Assembly: GCA_947447975.1 (NCBI GenBank)
Contig: CANFLU010000026.1
Coordinates: forward strand, 1-41,470
Direction: 5' to 3'
Length of the DNA stretch: 41,470 nucleotides
From: Comamonadaceae bacterium
Lineage (GTDB): Bacteria; Pseudomonadota; Gammaproteobacteria; Burkholderiales; Burkholderiaceae_C
The notes beneath the pieces are model-generated. The model had not been told where the DNA came from and searched no databases. It saw only the letters and a list, made by a program, of their open reading frames with translations. Below are positions 23,584 through 33,919 of this stretch, piece by piece (within the stretch, counting starts at the first letter, position 1; each line of letters opens with the position of its first letter). The translations under genes were made by a program, and so were the position numbers.

Positions 23584-25431
23584 TTAACGCTTACTCGGCG
23601 GTAAATCCGTACAACTCCCATGCGCCACCTCCGCCGCCAAACCGATGCTTTCGCCCAGCGTAGGATGCGGGTGAATCGTCTTGCCAATGTCCACCGCGTC
23701 CGCGCCCATCTCGATGGCCAGCGCGATTTCGCCCAGCATGTCGCCGGCATTGGGGCCGACGATGCCGCCGCCCAGGATCTTGCCGTGGCCGTGGGCTTCG
23801 GGGCTGTCGTCAAACAGCAGCTTGGTGAAGCCTTCGGTGCGCCCGTTGGCCGTGGCGCGGCCTGAAGCGGCCCAGGGGAACAAGCCTTTTTTGATCTTGA
23901 TGCCTTGCGCCTTGGCCTGATCTTCGGTCAAGCCGACCCATGCTACTTCGGGGTCTGTGTAGGCCACGCTGGGGATGACACGGGCGTTAAAGGCGCTGGC
24001 GGCCAGTTCTTTGTTGCCTTGCAGTTCACCGGCAATGACTTCGGCGGCCACATGGGCTTCGTGCACGGCCTTGTGCGCCAACATGGGCTGGCCCACGATG
24101 TCGCCGATGGCGAAGATGTGCGGCACGTTGGTGCGCATCTGGATGTCCACGTTGATGAAGCCCCGGTCCGTCACGGCAACACCGGCTTGGTCAGCGGCGA
24201 TTTTTTTGCCGTTGGGCGTGCGGCCCACGGCTTGCAAGACCATGTCGTACACGCCTTCGCTCTTGGTGCCGTCCAGCCCTTCAAACTGCACCTTGATGCC
24301 TTCGGGCGTGGCTTGCGCGCCGACGGTTTTGGTTTTGAGCCAGATGTTGTCAAAGCGCGGCGCGTTCATCTTTTGCCAGACCTTGACCAGGTCGCGGTCT
24401 GCGCCTTGCATCAGGCCGTCCATCATTTCCACCACGTCCAGGCGTGCGCCCAGCGTGCTGTAGACGGTGCCCATTTCCAAACCAATGATGCCGCCGCCCA
24501 CGATCAGCATCTTCTTGGGCACTTCTTTGAGCAGCAGCGCCCCGGTGGAGTCCACTACGCGCGGGTCATTGGGCATGAAAGGCAAGCGCACCGCTTGGCT
24601 ACCGGCGGCGATGATGGCGTTTTTAAAGGCCACCACTTTTTTGGCGCCGGTTTTTTCTTGCGCCGTGCCCGTGGTTTCTTCCACTTGCAAATGGTGGCTG
24701 CCGACAAAGCTGCCATAGCCGCGCAGCACAGTGACTTTGCGCATTTTGGCCATGCTGCCCACGCCGCCCACCAGCTTGCCGACCACTTTATCTTTGTGGG
24801 CGCGCAGCTTGTCGATGTTCAGTTGGGGTTCACCAAAGCTCACGCCCAAATCCGCCATGTGGCTGACCTCGTCCATCACCGCCGCCACATGCAGCAAAGC
24901 TTTGGAAGGAATGCAACCCACGTTCAGGCACACACCGCCCAGGTCGGCGTAGCGCTCGACCATGACCACTTTCAGGCCCAGGTCAGCAGCGCGGAAAGCG
25001 GCACTGTAACCGCCAGGGCCAGAGCCCAGCACCAGCACGTCGCACTCGATATCGGCCGAGCCCGCAAAGCTGGCGGCTGCAGGGGCAGTGGCCGTAGTTC
25101 CGGGTGACGCAGCAGCGGGCGCTGCGGCGGATGCCGGATGGGCCGCTGGGGCTGAAGCTGAAGAAATCTCAGCTGTCGGAGCAGCAACAGCGCCCTCGCC
25201 TTCGAGCACCAGCACGAGGGAGCCTTGCTTGACCTTGTCCCCCAACTGAACTTTCAGTTCTTTCACCACTCCGCCTTGGCTGGAAGGGATTTCCATGGAG
25301 GCTTTGTCAGACTCTACGGTGATCAGGCTTTGCTCGGGCGTCACGGCATCGCCGGGCTTGACGAGTATTTCGATAACAGTGACTTCGTCAAAATCGCCAA
25401 TGTCCGGGACGAGGATTTGGATGTGTGCCAT
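23584..25431 (-). CDS. lpdA: dihydrolipoyl dehydrogenase (E3) with N-terminal lipoyl domain
   Basis: This is the flavoprotein subunit of pyruvate dehydrogenase. It reoxidises dihydrolipoyl groups on E2 and reduces NAD+. The 615 residues exceed the usual 470 or so because a lipoyl domain precedes the enzyme. The lipoyl Lys43 sits in ESDKASME, and an Ala/Pro linker (about 82-122) follows. The FAD motif is [13 protein letters not shown], the redox disulfide is [13 protein letters not shown], the NAD motif is [12 protein letters not shown], and the C-terminal active-site His-Glu lie in HPHPTLGE. Its lipoyl domain closely resembles that of the neighbouring E2. It is the third gene of aceE-aceF-lpdA, 59 bases after aceF, and is followed by a strong terminator. 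Confidence 0.96.
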   Translation of the reverse strand: MAHIQILVPDIGDFDEVTVIEILVKPGDAVTPEQSLITVESDKASMEIPSSQGGVVKELKVQLGDKVKQGSLVLVLEGEGAVAAPTAEISSASAPAAHPASAAAPAAASPGTTATAPAAASFAGSADIECDVLVLGSGPGGYSAAFRAADLGLKVVMVERYADLGGVCLNVGCIPSKALLHVAAVMDEVSHMADLGVSFGEPQLNIDKLRAHKDKVVGKLVGGVGSMAKMRKVTVLRGYGSFVGSHHLQVEETTGTAQEKTGAKKVVAFKNAIIAAGSQAVRLPFMPNDPRVVDSTGALLLKEVPKKMLIVGGGIIGLEMGTVYSTLGARLDVVEMMDGLMQGADRDLVKVWQKMNAPRFDNIWLKTKTVGAQATPEGIKVQFEGLDGTKSEGVYDMVLQAVGRTPNGKKIAADQAGVAVTDRGFINVDIQMRTNVPHIFAIGDIVGQPMLAHKAVHEAHVAAEVIAGELQGNKELAASAFNARVIPSVAYTDPEVAWVGLTEDQAKAQGIKIKKGLFPWAASGRATANGRTEGFTKLLFDDSPEAHGHGKILGGGIVGPNAGDMLGEIALAIEMGADAVDIGKTIHPHPTLGESIGLAAEVAHGSCTDLPPSKR

Positions 25432-25490
25432 ATCGTTCTCAATCGGTTGAGACCAGCGCTGCCTTAGACAGCACGCGGCCCCGAAAAGGT

Positions 25491-26855
25491 TTAAAGGAGC
25501 ACGCGACGGAAGTCGCCAAGGATTTGGCCAAGATAGGCGTTAAAGCGCGCGGCCGAGGCGCCGTCGATGACGCGGTGGTCCCAAGTCAAGGACAAGGGCA
25601 GCATCAAGCGCGGCACAAACTCTTTGCCATTCCACACCGGCTCCATCTGACTTTTGCACACACCCAGAATCGCCACTTCGGGCGCGTTGATGATGGGTGT
25701 GAAATAACGCCCACCAATGCCACCCAGGCTAGAGATGGTGAAAGTTGCGCCCGTCATTTCGGCGGGGCTCAATTTGCCTTCCCGCGCCTTCTTGGCCAGC
25801 TCACCCATTTCCTGGCTGATTTGCAGCACGCCTTTTTGGTCAGCATCTTTGAGCACCGGGACCATCAAGCCATTGGGCGTGTCTGCGGCAAAGCCGATGT
25901 GCCAATAGTTTTTGTAAACCAGCGCGTCGCCGTCCAGGCTGCTGTTGAAGTCCGGAAACTTTTTCAGCGCCGCCACACAGGCCTTGATCAGAAAAGCCAG
26001 CATAGTGACTTTGATGCCGCTTTTTTCGTGCTCTTTATTGGTCGCGACGCGGAAAGCTTCCAGCTCGGTGATATCGGCATCGTCATGGTTGGTGACCGCC
26101 GGAATCATGATGGCATTGCGCAGCAAATTGGCGCCACTGATTTTCTTGATGCGGCCCATCTCTTTGCGCTCGATGGGGCCGAACTTGGCAAAGTCCACCT
26201 TCGGCCAGGGGATCAATCCCAGCGCAGCGCCGTCGCCGCCGGAAGCTGCTGGTCCCTTGGCGGCCTGCGCTTTGGTCTGCGTGGCACCTGCCATCACGGC
26301 TTTGGTAAAGGCCTGCACATCGTCCTGTGTGATTCGGCCTTTGGGGCCGCTGCCTTGGACTTCATCGATTGGCACGCCCAACTCGCGCGCAAACTTGCGT
26401 ACCGAGGGCGAAGCATGTGGCAGGCCGGGCGCTGGGGCGCCAGGTGCGTGCGCGGGTACTGATACCGCTGCGGCTACGGGTGCGGGCTTGCTGGCCGCTA
26501 CGGCAGCAGGGGCTGGCGCAGCCACTGCGGCAGGGGCAAGTAGGGCCTCCGTTGCGGGGGCCGGCGCGGGCGAAGCTGCTGGGCTTGGCGATGCCACAGG
26601 ACTTGCAGCCGCACCTGCCGCCACTTCCAACATAACGACCGCCGAGCCTTGTTTGACCTTATCGCCTAAAGCAACTTTGATCGCAGTCACCACGCCAGCG
26701 GCTGCCGAGGGAATTTCCATCGAGGCCTTGTCGCTTTCGACGGTGATCAAACTTTGCTCGGCCTTGATGGTGTCGCCCACTTTGACCAGCAATTCAATCA
26801 CGGTGACTTCGTCAAAGTCGCCAATATCGGGAACCTGGATTTCAATATTTGCCAT
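25491..26855 (-). CDS. aceF: pyruvate dehydrogenase E2, dihydrolipoamide acetyltransferase
   Basis: This core subunit of the pyruvate dehydrogenase complex accepts the acetyl group on a lipoyl arm and passes it to CoA. The 454 residues contain one lipoyl domain (about 1-75, Lys43 in ESDKASME) and a long Ala/Pro hinge (about 78-145). A peripheral-subunit-binding domain follows (about 150-188; [18 protein letters not shown]). The catalytic domain ends with the active-site DHRVIDGA near 425. E. coli E2 has three lipoyl domains; here one is on E2 and another on E3. It lies 18 bases after aceE, so the two are cotranscribed. Confidence 0.96.
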   Translation of the reverse strand: MANIEIQVPDIGDFDEVTVIELLVKVGDTIKAEQSLITVESDKASMEIPSAAAGVVTAIKVALGDKVKQGSAVVMLEVAAGAAASPVASPSPAASPAPAPATEALLAPAAVAAPAPAAVAASKPAPVAAAVSVPAHAPGAPAPGLPHASPSVRKFARELGVPIDEVQGSGPKGRITQDDVQAFTKAVMAGATQTKAQAAKGPAASGGDGAALGLIPWPKVDFAKFGPIERKEMGRIKKISGANLLRNAIMIPAVTNHDDADITELEAFRVATNKEHEKSGIKVTMLAFLIKACVAALKKFPDFNSSLDGDALVYKNYWHIGFAADTPNGLMVPVLKDADQKGVLQISQEMGELAKKAREGKLSPAEMTGATFTISSLGGIGGRYFTPIINAPEVAILGVCKSQMEPVWNGKEFVPRLMLPLSLTWDHRVIDGASAARFNAYLGQILGDFRRVLL

Positions 26856-26873
26856 GGTGTGTCTCCCCAGGGT

Positions 26874-29609
26874 TTAAGCGTGCAGCGGGTTGATCTTGTC
26901 GGCTTTGATGCCGTACTTGGCAATCGCCTGCGCCACCGTGTCGGCAGTGACAGCACCCTCTTCCTGCAAAGCCTTCAAGGCGGCCAGCACGATGTAATGG
27001 CGGTTCACCTCAAAGTGCTCGCGCAGTTTGCTGCGAAAGTCGCTGCGGCCAAATCCGTCCGTGCCCAATACTTTGTAAGCACGACCCTTGGGAATGAAGG
27101 GGCGAATCTGTTCGGCATAGGCCTTCATATAGTCGGTTGCGGCAACCACCGGGCCGCTATGGCCTTCGAGTTGCTGACTGACAAAGGGCACACGCGCCGC
27201 TTCAAGCGGGTGCAACATATTGAAGCGTTCGCAGTCCTGGCCTTCGCGGGTGAGTTCGTTAAAGCTGGGGCAGCTCCAGACATCTGCCTGCACGCCCCAC
27301 TCTTGCGCCAACAGCGCTTGCGCCGCAATCGACTCGCGCAAGATAGTGCCCGAGCCTAGCAACTGCACACGCGCAGCGCCTTTATTGGCCTTGGTTTGCG
27401 CTGCGCCGGGTTTGCACAAATACATGCCTTTGATGATCTGCTCTTCGGTACCTGCCGCGAGGCCAGGCATCGCATAGTTTTCGTTGAGCAAAGTGATGTA
27501 GTAAAAAACATTGTCTTGCTTTTCCACCATGCGCTTGAGGCCGTGGTGCATGATGACCGCCACTTCATGCGCAAAGGTGGGGTCGTAGCTCAGGCAATTG
27601 GGGATGGTGCCCGCCAGGATATGGCTATGGCCATCTTCGTGTTGCAAGCCTTCGCCATTGAGCGTAGTGCGGCCGGAAGTGCCGCCCAGCAAAAAGCCGC
27701 GTGCTTGCATATCGCCCGCAGCCCAGGCCAGATCGCCAATGCGCTGGAAGCCGAACATCGAGTAATACACATAGAAAGGAATCATGATGCGGTTGCTGGT
27801 GCTGTAGCTGGTCGCTGCCGCGATCCAGCTGCTCATGCCGCCGGCCTCATTGATACCTTCTTGCAGGATCTGGCCTTGCTTGTCTTCTTTGTAATACATC
27901 ACCTGGTCTTTATCGACCGGGGTGTATTGCTGGCCGTCCGGGTTGTAAATGCCGATCTGGCGGAACAAGCCTTCCATACCAAACGTGCGCGCCTCGTCCA
28001 CCAAAATCGGCACCACGCGCGGGCCTATGGCTTTGTCACGCAGCAGGGTCGTGAGGAAACGCACATAGGCCTGGGTCGTAGAAATCTCGCGGCCTTCAAC
28101 CGTGGGTTCGATCACCGCTTTGAAGGTGTCTAAAGACGGCACGGTAAATTGCTCATCGGCCTTCACGCGGCGGTGTGGCAGGTAGCCACCCAAGGCCTTG
28201 CGGCGCTCGTGCAAATAGCGCATTTCGGGGGTGTCTTCAGCCGGTTTGTAAAACGGGATTTTGGCCAATTCGCTATCCGGAATTGGGATATTGAAGCGGT
28301 CACGGAAGGCCTTGATGTCCTCGTCCGTCAGCTTTTTGGTCTGGTGCACATTGTTCTTGCCCTCGCCGCTTTTGCCCATACCAAAACCTTTGACGGTTTT
28401 AATCAAGAGCACGGTGGGTTGTCCTTTGTGGTTGACCGCTTGGTGGTACGCGGCATAGACTTTTTTGGAGTCGTGGCCGCCACGGCGCAATTCAAAAATC
28501 TCTTCGTCGCTCATATGCTCCACCATCTTGGCGGTGCGCGGGTCTTTGCCGAAAAAGTGTTTGCGCACATAGGCGCCATCGTTGGCCTTCATGGCCTGGT
28601 AGTCGCCATCGACCGTGTCCATCATGATTTTGCGCAGCGCGCCGTCTTTGTCGCGGGCCAACAGCGGGTCCCAGCTGCTGCCCCAAATCAGCTTGATCAC
28701 ATTCCAACCTGAACCCCGGAATTCGCCTTCGAGTTCTTGGATGATTTTTCCGTTGCCACGCACCGGGCCGTCCAGGCGCTGCAAATTGCAGTTGATCACG
28801 AAGATCAGGTTGTCCAGCTTCTCGCGCGCGGCCAGGCCAATGGCGCCCAGGGACTCGACCTCGTCCATTTCGCCGTCGCCGCAGAACACCCAGACTTTGC
28901 GGTTTTCAGTATTGGCAATGCCGCGTGCGTGCAGGTACTTCAAAAAACGGGCTTGGTAAATCGCCATCAGCGGGCCCAGACCCATAGACACCGTGGGAAA
29001 CTGCCAGAACTCGGGCATCAGCTTGGGATGCGGGTAGCTCGACAAACCCTTGCCGTCCACCTCTTGGCGGAAATTGAGCAACTGCTCTTCGCTCAATCGC
29101 CCTTCCAGATAAGCGCGAGCATAAACCCCGGGCGCTACGTGGCCTTGGATAAACAAACAGTCACCGCCATGGTTCTCGCTTTCGGCATGCCAAAAATGGT
29201 TAAAGCCCGCGCCAAACAAACTGGCTAGCGAGGCAAAGGAACCGATGTGGCCGCCCAGATCACCGCCATCGGCCGGATCGTGGCGATTGGCTTTGACGAC
29301 CATGGCCATGGCGTTCCAGCGCATATAGGCGCGCAGACGCTCTTCGATTTCCAGATTACCCGGCGCGCGTTCTTCTTGGTCAGGCTCAATGGTGTTGACG
29401 TAGCCGGTGGTAGCCGAGAAAGGCATGTCGATGCTTTTCTGGCGGGCATGCTCCAGCAATTGCTCTAACAGGAAGTGCGCGCGCTCCGGACCTTCGGCTT
29501 CGATGACGGCCGACAAGGCGTCCATCCACTCCCGCGTCTCTTGGTTATCGATGTCACCGCCGATACCCAAAGGTAAGGACGTAGCGTTGTTTTGCGCGGT
29601 GCTGGTCAT
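26874..29609 (-). CDS. aceE: pyruvate dehydrogenase E1, homodimeric type
   Basis: This thiamine-diphosphate enzyme decarboxylates pyruvate and reductively acetylates the E2 lipoyl group. It commits carbon to acetyl-CoA in the cytoplasm. The 911 residues are close to the usual 890 for the homodimeric AceE type. The thiamine-diphosphate motif starts with GDGEMDE (244-250) and ends NCNLQ (273-277). Other AceE hallmarks are GGHIGSFASLASLFGAGFNH and ENHGGDCLFIQGH. It is the first gene of the operon. A promoter candidate lies 44-72 bases upstream, in the 150-base divergent gap shared with the histidine kinase gene. Confidence 0.97.
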   Translation of the reverse strand: MTSTAQNNATSLPLGIGGDIDNQETREWMDALSAVIEAEGPERAHFLLEQLLEHARQKSIDMPFSATTGYVNTIEPDQEERAPGNLEIEERLRAYMRWNAMAMVVKANRHDPADGGDLGGHIGSFASLASLFGAGFNHFWHAESENHGGDCLFIQGHVAPGVYARAYLEGRLSEEQLLNFRQEVDGKGLSSYPHPKLMPEFWQFPTVSMGLGPLMAIYQARFLKYLHARGIANTENRKVWVFCGDGEMDEVESLGAIGLAAREKLDNLIFVINCNLQRLDGPVRGNGKIIQELEGEFRGSGWNVIKLIWGSSWDPLLARDKDGALRKIMMDTVDGDYQAMKANDGAYVRKHFFGKDPRTAKMVEHMSDEEIFELRRGGHDSKKVYAAYHQAVNHKGQPTVLLIKTVKGFGMGKSGEGKNNVHQTKKLTDEDIKAFRDRFNIPIPDSELAKIPFYKPAEDTPEMRYLHERRKALGGYLPHRRVKADEQFTVPSLDTFKAVIEPTVEGREISTTQAYVRFLTTLLRDKAIGPRVVPILVDEARTFGMEGLFRQIGIYNPDGQQYTPVDKDQVMYYKEDKQGQILQEGINEAGGMSSWIAAATSYSTSNRIMIPFYVYYSMFGFQRIGDLAWAAGDMQARGFLLGGTSGRTTLNGEGLQHEDGHSHILAGTIPNCLSYDPTFAHEVAVIMHHGLKRMVEKQDNVFYYITLLNENYAMPGLAAGTEEQIIKGMYLCKPGAAQTKANKGAARVQLLGSGTILRESIAAQALLAQEWGVQADVWSCPSFNELTREGQDCERFNMLHPLEAARVPFVSQQLEGHSGPVVAATDYMKAYAEQIRPFIPKGRAYKVLGTDGFGRSDFRSKLREHFEVNRHYIVLAALKALQEEGAVTADTVAQAIAKYGIKADKINPLHA

Positions 29610-29652
29610 GGCGTCTCCTGCTGGTGTGGTGCCTGTAGCGTACAGGATTGGA

Positions 29653-29681
29653 ATTCTCGCACAACTTTACCGAAATTTCAA
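29653..29681 (-). promoter_or_regulatory. candidate sigma-70 promoter of aceE
   Basis: On the minus strand TTGAAA (29681-29676) is separated by 17 bases from GAGAAT (29658-29653), which matches the -10 consensus in four of six positions. Upstream toward the kinase gene the DNA is AT-rich, with interrupted TTTCA/TGAAA repeats (29680-29720) that could be regulator sites. Confidence 0.45.
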
Positions 29682-29759
29682 ATAGTGCTTTTCTATTTTA
29701 TATTATGAAATATTGAAACAGCGGAATTCAGAGCTAGTAGCGGGCTCTACACTCGCCCG

Positions 29760-32255
29760 ATGTCCAATGCCGAGACCTATTCGCTGCCAGCCGACCCGGA
29801 CCTTTCCACGGTTAAACGGGCCAGACGTTGGTGGCGGCGGCTGTCGCCGCAGCGCCAGGACCGGGTGGCCATGCTGGCGCCACTGGCCGCGGTGGTCTTG
29901 TTTATGGCGGCCATTGTTTCGGCGCTGCTCTACCTGCAAATAGAAGAGGCCGACCGCGAGCAAGAAGGTGTGCGGCGCGATGTGGAATACACCCAACAGC
30001 AACTGCGCCTGCGCCTGCTGGAGCGCCAGGAGCAGTTTGGCGCACTGGGCCGAGAGTTGAGTAGCCAGGAACTGGACGCCAGAGGCTTTCGACTGCGGGT
30101 GATCGCACTTCTCAACCAATACCCTGAAGTGCATGGCGTAGCCTGGCTGGATGCGCAAAAGCGCTTACGCAGCAGCGGCGGCGCTACCTTGAACTGGAGC
30201 TACCCGGCCTATGGCAGCACCACGGTTCCCCTAGATGCCGATGGCGACTACGCCTTCAAATGGGCCAGCGCCCAGCGCCAGGTGGTCTATTTGATGCAGC
30301 CCAAAACCGGGGCGACTACGCACTTGCTGCAACTTTTCATCCCCTTGGTAGATAAAGGCCAAGCGGCGGGCGTGATCCTGGCTGAGCTGTCTATCGACGG
30401 TCTCTACCGCTACGGAATCCCCAACGAAATCGCCGCCCGTTACGGCATTTCACTGCTGGACGCTAAAGGCGCGGTGCTGGCCGGCGTGGCCTTGCCCATG
30501 AAAAAACCGGTCAGCCAGATCCTGCCTTGGACGCGCAAGCCGAGCAGCTACAGCATGGCGGTATCGCCGGTGGGCTCGGACCTGCTGGTGCGCGCCGAGG
30601 CCTACCGCGCATCCATGGGCGTAATTGGCACCGGCTTGTTCTGGCTGGTCAGCGCCCTGAGCCTGATGACCGCCTGGATGCTGATAGCCAATTGGCGCCA
30701 CAGCCGCAAGCGTTTGCAAGCGCAACAAGCCTTGCTATCGGAGACCAATTTCCGCCGGGCGATGGAAAACTCCATGCTGACCGGCATGCGCGCCATGGAC
30801 TTGCAGGGGCGCATTACCTATGTCAATGCCGCTTTTTGCATGATGACCGGCTGGAGCGAATCCGAGCTGGTCGGCCGCACCGCACCCTTTCCTTATTGGC
30901 CCGAAAGCGACCGCGAAGAATTGTCCGCGCTATTAGGCCAGGAGCTTTCGGGTAAGACCAGCCAAGGCGGCATACAGGTGCGCGTCAAGCGGCGCGACGG
31001 CGCAGTGTTTGACGCCCGTCTGTATGTGGCGCCGCTGATTGATGCTATGGGCACGCAAACCGGCTGGGTGACCTCCATGACCGACATTACCGAGCCCAAC
31101 CGCGTTCGCGAGCAGTTGTCCGCTTCCCACCAGCGCTTTACGACGGTGCTGGAGGCGCTCGACGCATCCATCTCGGTAGCGCCGTTGGGCAGTGACGAAC
31201 TGGTATTTGCCAACAAGCTCTACCGCCAATGGTTTGGCACTGCAGCGGGCGGGCATTTGCAGTTGGTGGCAGAGGCCGGCGTGCCACAAAGTCGCACCCA
31301 CCACGACAACAAATCCGACGACGTGGACTTGTTTGCCGGGCTGCCACTCAACACCTTGGCAGAAGCGGATACCGAAAGCGCTGAGATCTATATCAGCGCG
31401 CTGGGCAAGTGGCTGGAAGTGCGCACCCGTTACTTGGGCTGGGTGGATGGCAGATTGGCACAAATGGTGATCGCCACCGACATCAGTAGCCGCCGCTTGG
31501 CCGAAGAACAAGCCGCCACGCAAGCCGAACGGGCCCAAAGCGCCAGCCGCATGATCACCATGGGCGAGATGGCCTCCAGCGTGGCGCATGAGCTGAACCA
31601 ACCGCTCACCGCAATCAACAACTATTGCAATGGCATGGTCTCGCGCATCAAAGACCAGCAAATCACCCAAGAGGAATTGCTCGGTGCGCTGGACAAAACA
31701 GCGCGCCAGGCGCAGCGCGCGGGTCAGATCATTCACCGCATCCGCAGCTTTGTGAAACGCAGCGAGCCCAACCGCATGTTGGCCGACGTAGAGCCCATGG
31801 TGGCCGCTTCGTTGGAGCTGGCCGAGATTGAGCTGCGTCGCTTCAATGTGCGCCTGAACTGCAATGTAGCCGGGCGGCTACCTGCCTTGTTGGTGGACAG
31901 GATTTTGATCGAGCAGGTGTTGGTCAATTTGCTACGCAATGCAGCCGAATCCGTAGACGCCGCTCAGCGCGCTAGCCCTGAGCGGATCGTGGAACTGCGC
32001 GTAGTGGCAGGCATTTTCGAAGGCAAAAAAAGTATTGAATTTTCGGTTCAGGACAGCGGTAAAGGTATCGCCGCTGACGTGATGCCGCGCCTGTATGAAG
32101 CCTTCTTCTCCACCAAGGCTGAGGGCATGGGCATTGGCCTGAGTTTGTGCCGCTCTATCGTGGAGTCGCACCACGGGCGCCTGACGGCGGAGAACCTCTA
32201 CAATGAAGGCGCAGTTATCGGCTGCAAGTTCACCTTCTGGCTGCCATTGACATGA
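29760..32255 (+). CDS. membrane PAS-domain sensor histidine kinase (FixL/DctB-like)
   Basis: This 831-residue inner-membrane sensor kinase has a TM1 (about 36-60), a periplasmic sensing domain of about 220 residues and a TM2 (about 286-310). Two PAS-type domains follow (about 330-448 and 455-578), then a His-kinase core with phosphoacceptor His610 in SVAHELNQPLTAINNY. The ATPase domain shows the N-box NLLRNAAE around Asn727 and glycine-rich boxes DSGKGI and GMGIGLSLC. The core is like that of FixL/DctB-type kinases. It is divergent from aceE across 150 bases and followed after 43 bases by its response regulator. The signal is unknown. Carboxylate or redox sensing tied to the pyruvate dehydrogenase operon is only a positional inference. 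Confidence 0.93.
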   Translation: MSNAETYSLPADPDLSTVKRARRWWRRLSPQRQDRVAMLAPLAAVVLFMAAIVSALLYLQIEEADREQEGVRRDVEYTQQQLRLRLLERQEQFGALGRELSSQELDARGFRLRVIALLNQYPEVHGVAWLDAQKRLRSSGGATLNWSYPAYGSTTVPLDADGDYAFKWASAQRQVVYLMQPKTGATTHLLQLFIPLVDKGQAAGVILAELSIDGLYRYGIPNEIAARYGISLLDAKGAVLAGVALPMKKPVSQILPWTRKPSSYSMAVSPVGSDLLVRAEAYRASMGVIGTGLFWLVSALSLMTAWMLIANWRHSRKRLQAQQALLSETNFRRAMENSMLTGMRAMDLQGRITYVNAAFCMMTGWSESELVGRTAPFPYWPESDREELSALLGQELSGKTSQGGIQVRVKRRDGAVFDARLYVAPLIDAMGTQTGWVTSMTDITEPNRVREQLSASHQRFTTVLEALDASISVAPLGSDELVFANKLYRQWFGTAAGGHLQLVAEAGVPQSRTHHDNKSDDVDLFAGLPLNTLAEADTESAEIYISALGKWLEVRTRYLGWVDGRLAQMVIATDISSRRLAEEQAATQAERAQSASRMITMGEMASSVAHELNQPLTAINNYCNGMVSRIKDQQITQEELLGALDKTARQAQRAGQIIHRIRSFVKRSEPNRMLADVEPMVAASLELAEIELRRFNVRLNCNVAGRLPALLVDRILIEQVLVNLLRNAAESVDAAQRASPERIVELRVVAGIFEGKKSIEFSVQDSGKGIAADVMPRLYEAFFSTKAEGMGIGLSLCRSIVESHHGRLTAENLYNEGAVIGCKFTFWLPLT

Positions 32256-32298
32256 AGCGGCAATAAAAAAAAGAAGTTTGCATCAAGCGAGAAAATAC

Positions 32299-32940
32299 AT
32301 GCAGGAATCTTCCAATAGTTTGCTCCCTAAAAAAGGGACGGTGTACGTTGTCGATGACGACGAGGCGGTGCGGGACTCTGTGCAATGGCTGCTCGAAGGC
32401 AAGGGCTACCGGGTGCGCTGCTTTGATTCGGCCGAGTCTTTTCTAAGTCGCTATGACGCTCGCGAAGTCGCCTGCCTGCTGGTCGATATCCGCATGGGCG
32501 GCATGACCGGGCTGGAGCTGCAATCGCGCCTGATTGAAATCCGCTCGCCCTTGCCAATTGTGTTTATTACCGGTCATGGCGATGTACCCATGGCGGTGGA
32601 CACCATGAAAAAAGGAGCGATGGACTTTATCCAAAAGCCCTTCAAAGAAGCCGATCTGGTGCGCCTGGTAGAGCAAATGCTGGACCATGCCAAGGACTCG
32701 TTTGCCGATTCCCAATTGGCTGCCAGCCGCGACTCCTTGTTGTCCAAACTGACGATGCGCGAATCGCAAGTGTTAGAACGCATCGTGGCCGGGCGCCTCA
32801 ATAAGCAAATCGCCGACGATCTGGGCATCAGCATCAAGACCGTAGAGGCGCACCGCGCCAACATCATGGAAAAGCTCAGTGCCAATACAGTGGCTGACCT
32901 CCTGAAAATCGCCTTGGGCCAGTCCAACCCCAAAGCCTAG
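32299..32940 (+). CDS. FixJ-type response regulator
   Basis: This 213-residue DNA-binding response regulator is the likely partner of the preceding kinase. The receiver domain (about 12-130) has the acidic pair VVDDDEA, phosphoacceptor Asp63 (LLVDIRM), conserved Thr in [12 protein letters not shown] and Lys in IQKPFKEAD. The C-terminal LuxR/FixJ helix-turn-helix reads [20 protein letters not shown] then [20 protein letters not shown]. The ATG at 32299 is chosen over an in-frame TTG at 32278, because the family's N-terminus is short; the ribosome binding site is weak for both. A perfect 8-bp hairpin follows the stop. Target genes are not visible from sequence. Confidence 0.93.
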   Translation: MQESSNSLLPKKGTVYVVDDDEAVRDSVQWLLEGKGYRVRCFDSAESFLSRYDAREVACLLVDIRMGGMTGLELQSRLIEIRSPLPIVFITGHGDVPMAVDTMKKGAMDFIQKPFKEADLVRLVEQMLDHAKDSFADSQLAASRDSLLSKLTMRESQVLERIVAGRLNKQIADDLGISIKTVEAHRANIMEKLSANTVADLLKIALGQSNPKA

Positions 32941-32956
32941 GTCGCGTTTGTGCGCG

Positions 32957-32975
32957 CCTGCGTCGCAGACGCAGG
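32957..32975. terminator. candidate hairpin after the response regulator
   Basis: CCTGCGTC-GCA-GACGCAGG is a perfect 8-bp GC-rich stem with a 3-base loop, 17 bases after the stop. There is no T-run, so it is probably a partial or factor-dependent terminator, allowing some read-through to folD. Confidence 0.45.
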
Positions 32976-33058
32976 ATGGTGCGGGCGGCCTGGCGGCGTC
33001 TAATCGCTGCTTGCCATTCGACCACTTTGTATCCCTCTTTATCTCCAAGACCTCTTCC

Positions 33059-33919
33059 ATGACAACACCCCACACCGCTTCTATCATCGACGGCAATGCG
33101 CTGTCTGCCCAATTGCGTGCCGACGTGATGCGCCGCGCCGATGCGCTCAAGGCGCGCGGCGTCACTCCCGGCCTGGCCGTGCTGCTGGTTGGCGAGAACC
33201 CGGCCTCTCAGGTATATGTGCGAAACAAGGTCAAGGCCTGTGCCGATGCCGGCCTGCATTCTGTGCTGGAGCGCTATGACGCAGACATGACGGAAGCAGC
33301 CTTGCTGGCACGCATTGATGCACTGAATAAAGACCCGGCGATCCACGGCATTTTGGTGCAATTGCCGGTGCCTAAACACATCGACGCCAACAAAGTCATC
33401 GAAGCCATCGCGCCCGAAAAAGATGTCGATGGTTTTCACATCGCCAGCGCTGGCGCCTTAATGGTCGGCCAACCTGGCTTTCTACCGTGCACCCCTTATG
33501 GCTGCATGAAGATGCTCGAATCCATTGGCTACGACTTGCGCGGCAAACATGCCGTCGTGATTGGCCGCAGCAATATCGTGGGCAAGCCCATGGCCATGCT
33601 GCTCCTGCAAAAAAATGCCACGGTCACCATCTGCCACAGCGGCACCAAAGACCTCAAAGCCATGACGCTGCAAGCCGATGTCATCGTGGCGGCCGTAGGC
33701 AAAGTCAATGTGCTGACCGCCGATATGGTCAAACCCGGCGCGGTGGTGATCGACGTGGGCATGAACCGCAACGCAGAGGGCAAACTGTGTGGCGATGTGG
33801 ACTACGCCGGCGTGCGCGAAGTGGCCGGTCACATTACCCCGGTGCCTGGCGGCGTCGGTCCCATGACCATCACCATGCTGCTAGTGAACACCCTAGAGTC
33901 TGCGGAGCGACTGGTATGA
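33059..33919 (+). CDS. folD: methylenetetrahydrofolate dehydrogenase / methenyltetrahydrofolate cyclohydrolase
   Basis: This bifunctional one-carbon enzyme interconverts 5,10-methylene-, 5,10-methenyl- and 10-formyl-tetrahydrofolate using NADP. From the ATG at 33059 it has 286 residues, the normal length. The longer frame from 32948 runs through the hairpin and is rejected. Motifs are [13 protein letters not shown] with the catalytic Lys, [20 protein letters not shown], the cofactor-site [15 protein letters not shown] and the terminal [13 protein letters not shown]. Its stop overlaps the peptidase start in ATGA at 33916-33919. The pabB-pabC fusion at 2664 feeds the same folate pool, though the genes are far apart. 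Confidence 0.97.
   Translation: MTTPHTASIIDGNALSAQLRADVMRRADALKARGVTPGLAVLLVGENPASQVYVRNKVKACADAGLHSVLERYDADMTEAALLARIDALNKDPAIHGILVQLPVPKHIDANKVIEAIAPEKDVDGFHIASAGALMVGQPGFLPCTPYGCMKMLESIGYDLRGKHAVVIGRSNIVGKPMAMLLLQKNATVTICHSGTKDLKAMTLQADVIVAAVGKVNVLTADMVKPGAVVIDVGMNRNAEGKLCGDVDYAGVREVAGHITPVPGGVGPMTITMLLVNTLESAERLV

Noticed and set aside
23905-25107. 400-residue plus-strand frame opposite lpdA
   Set aside because: Composition extremely rich in His, Val and Ala; it mirrors the codon bias of lpdA on the other strand, which has all E3 motifs.
25425-26877. Two long plus-strand frames opposite aceF
   Set aside because: Shadows of the Ala/Pro-rich E2 gene; no ribosome binding site and no domain.
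30933-31736. 267-residue minus-strand frame opposite the histidine kinase
   Set aside because: Shadow frame; the plus strand encodes well-defined PAS and kinase motifs here.
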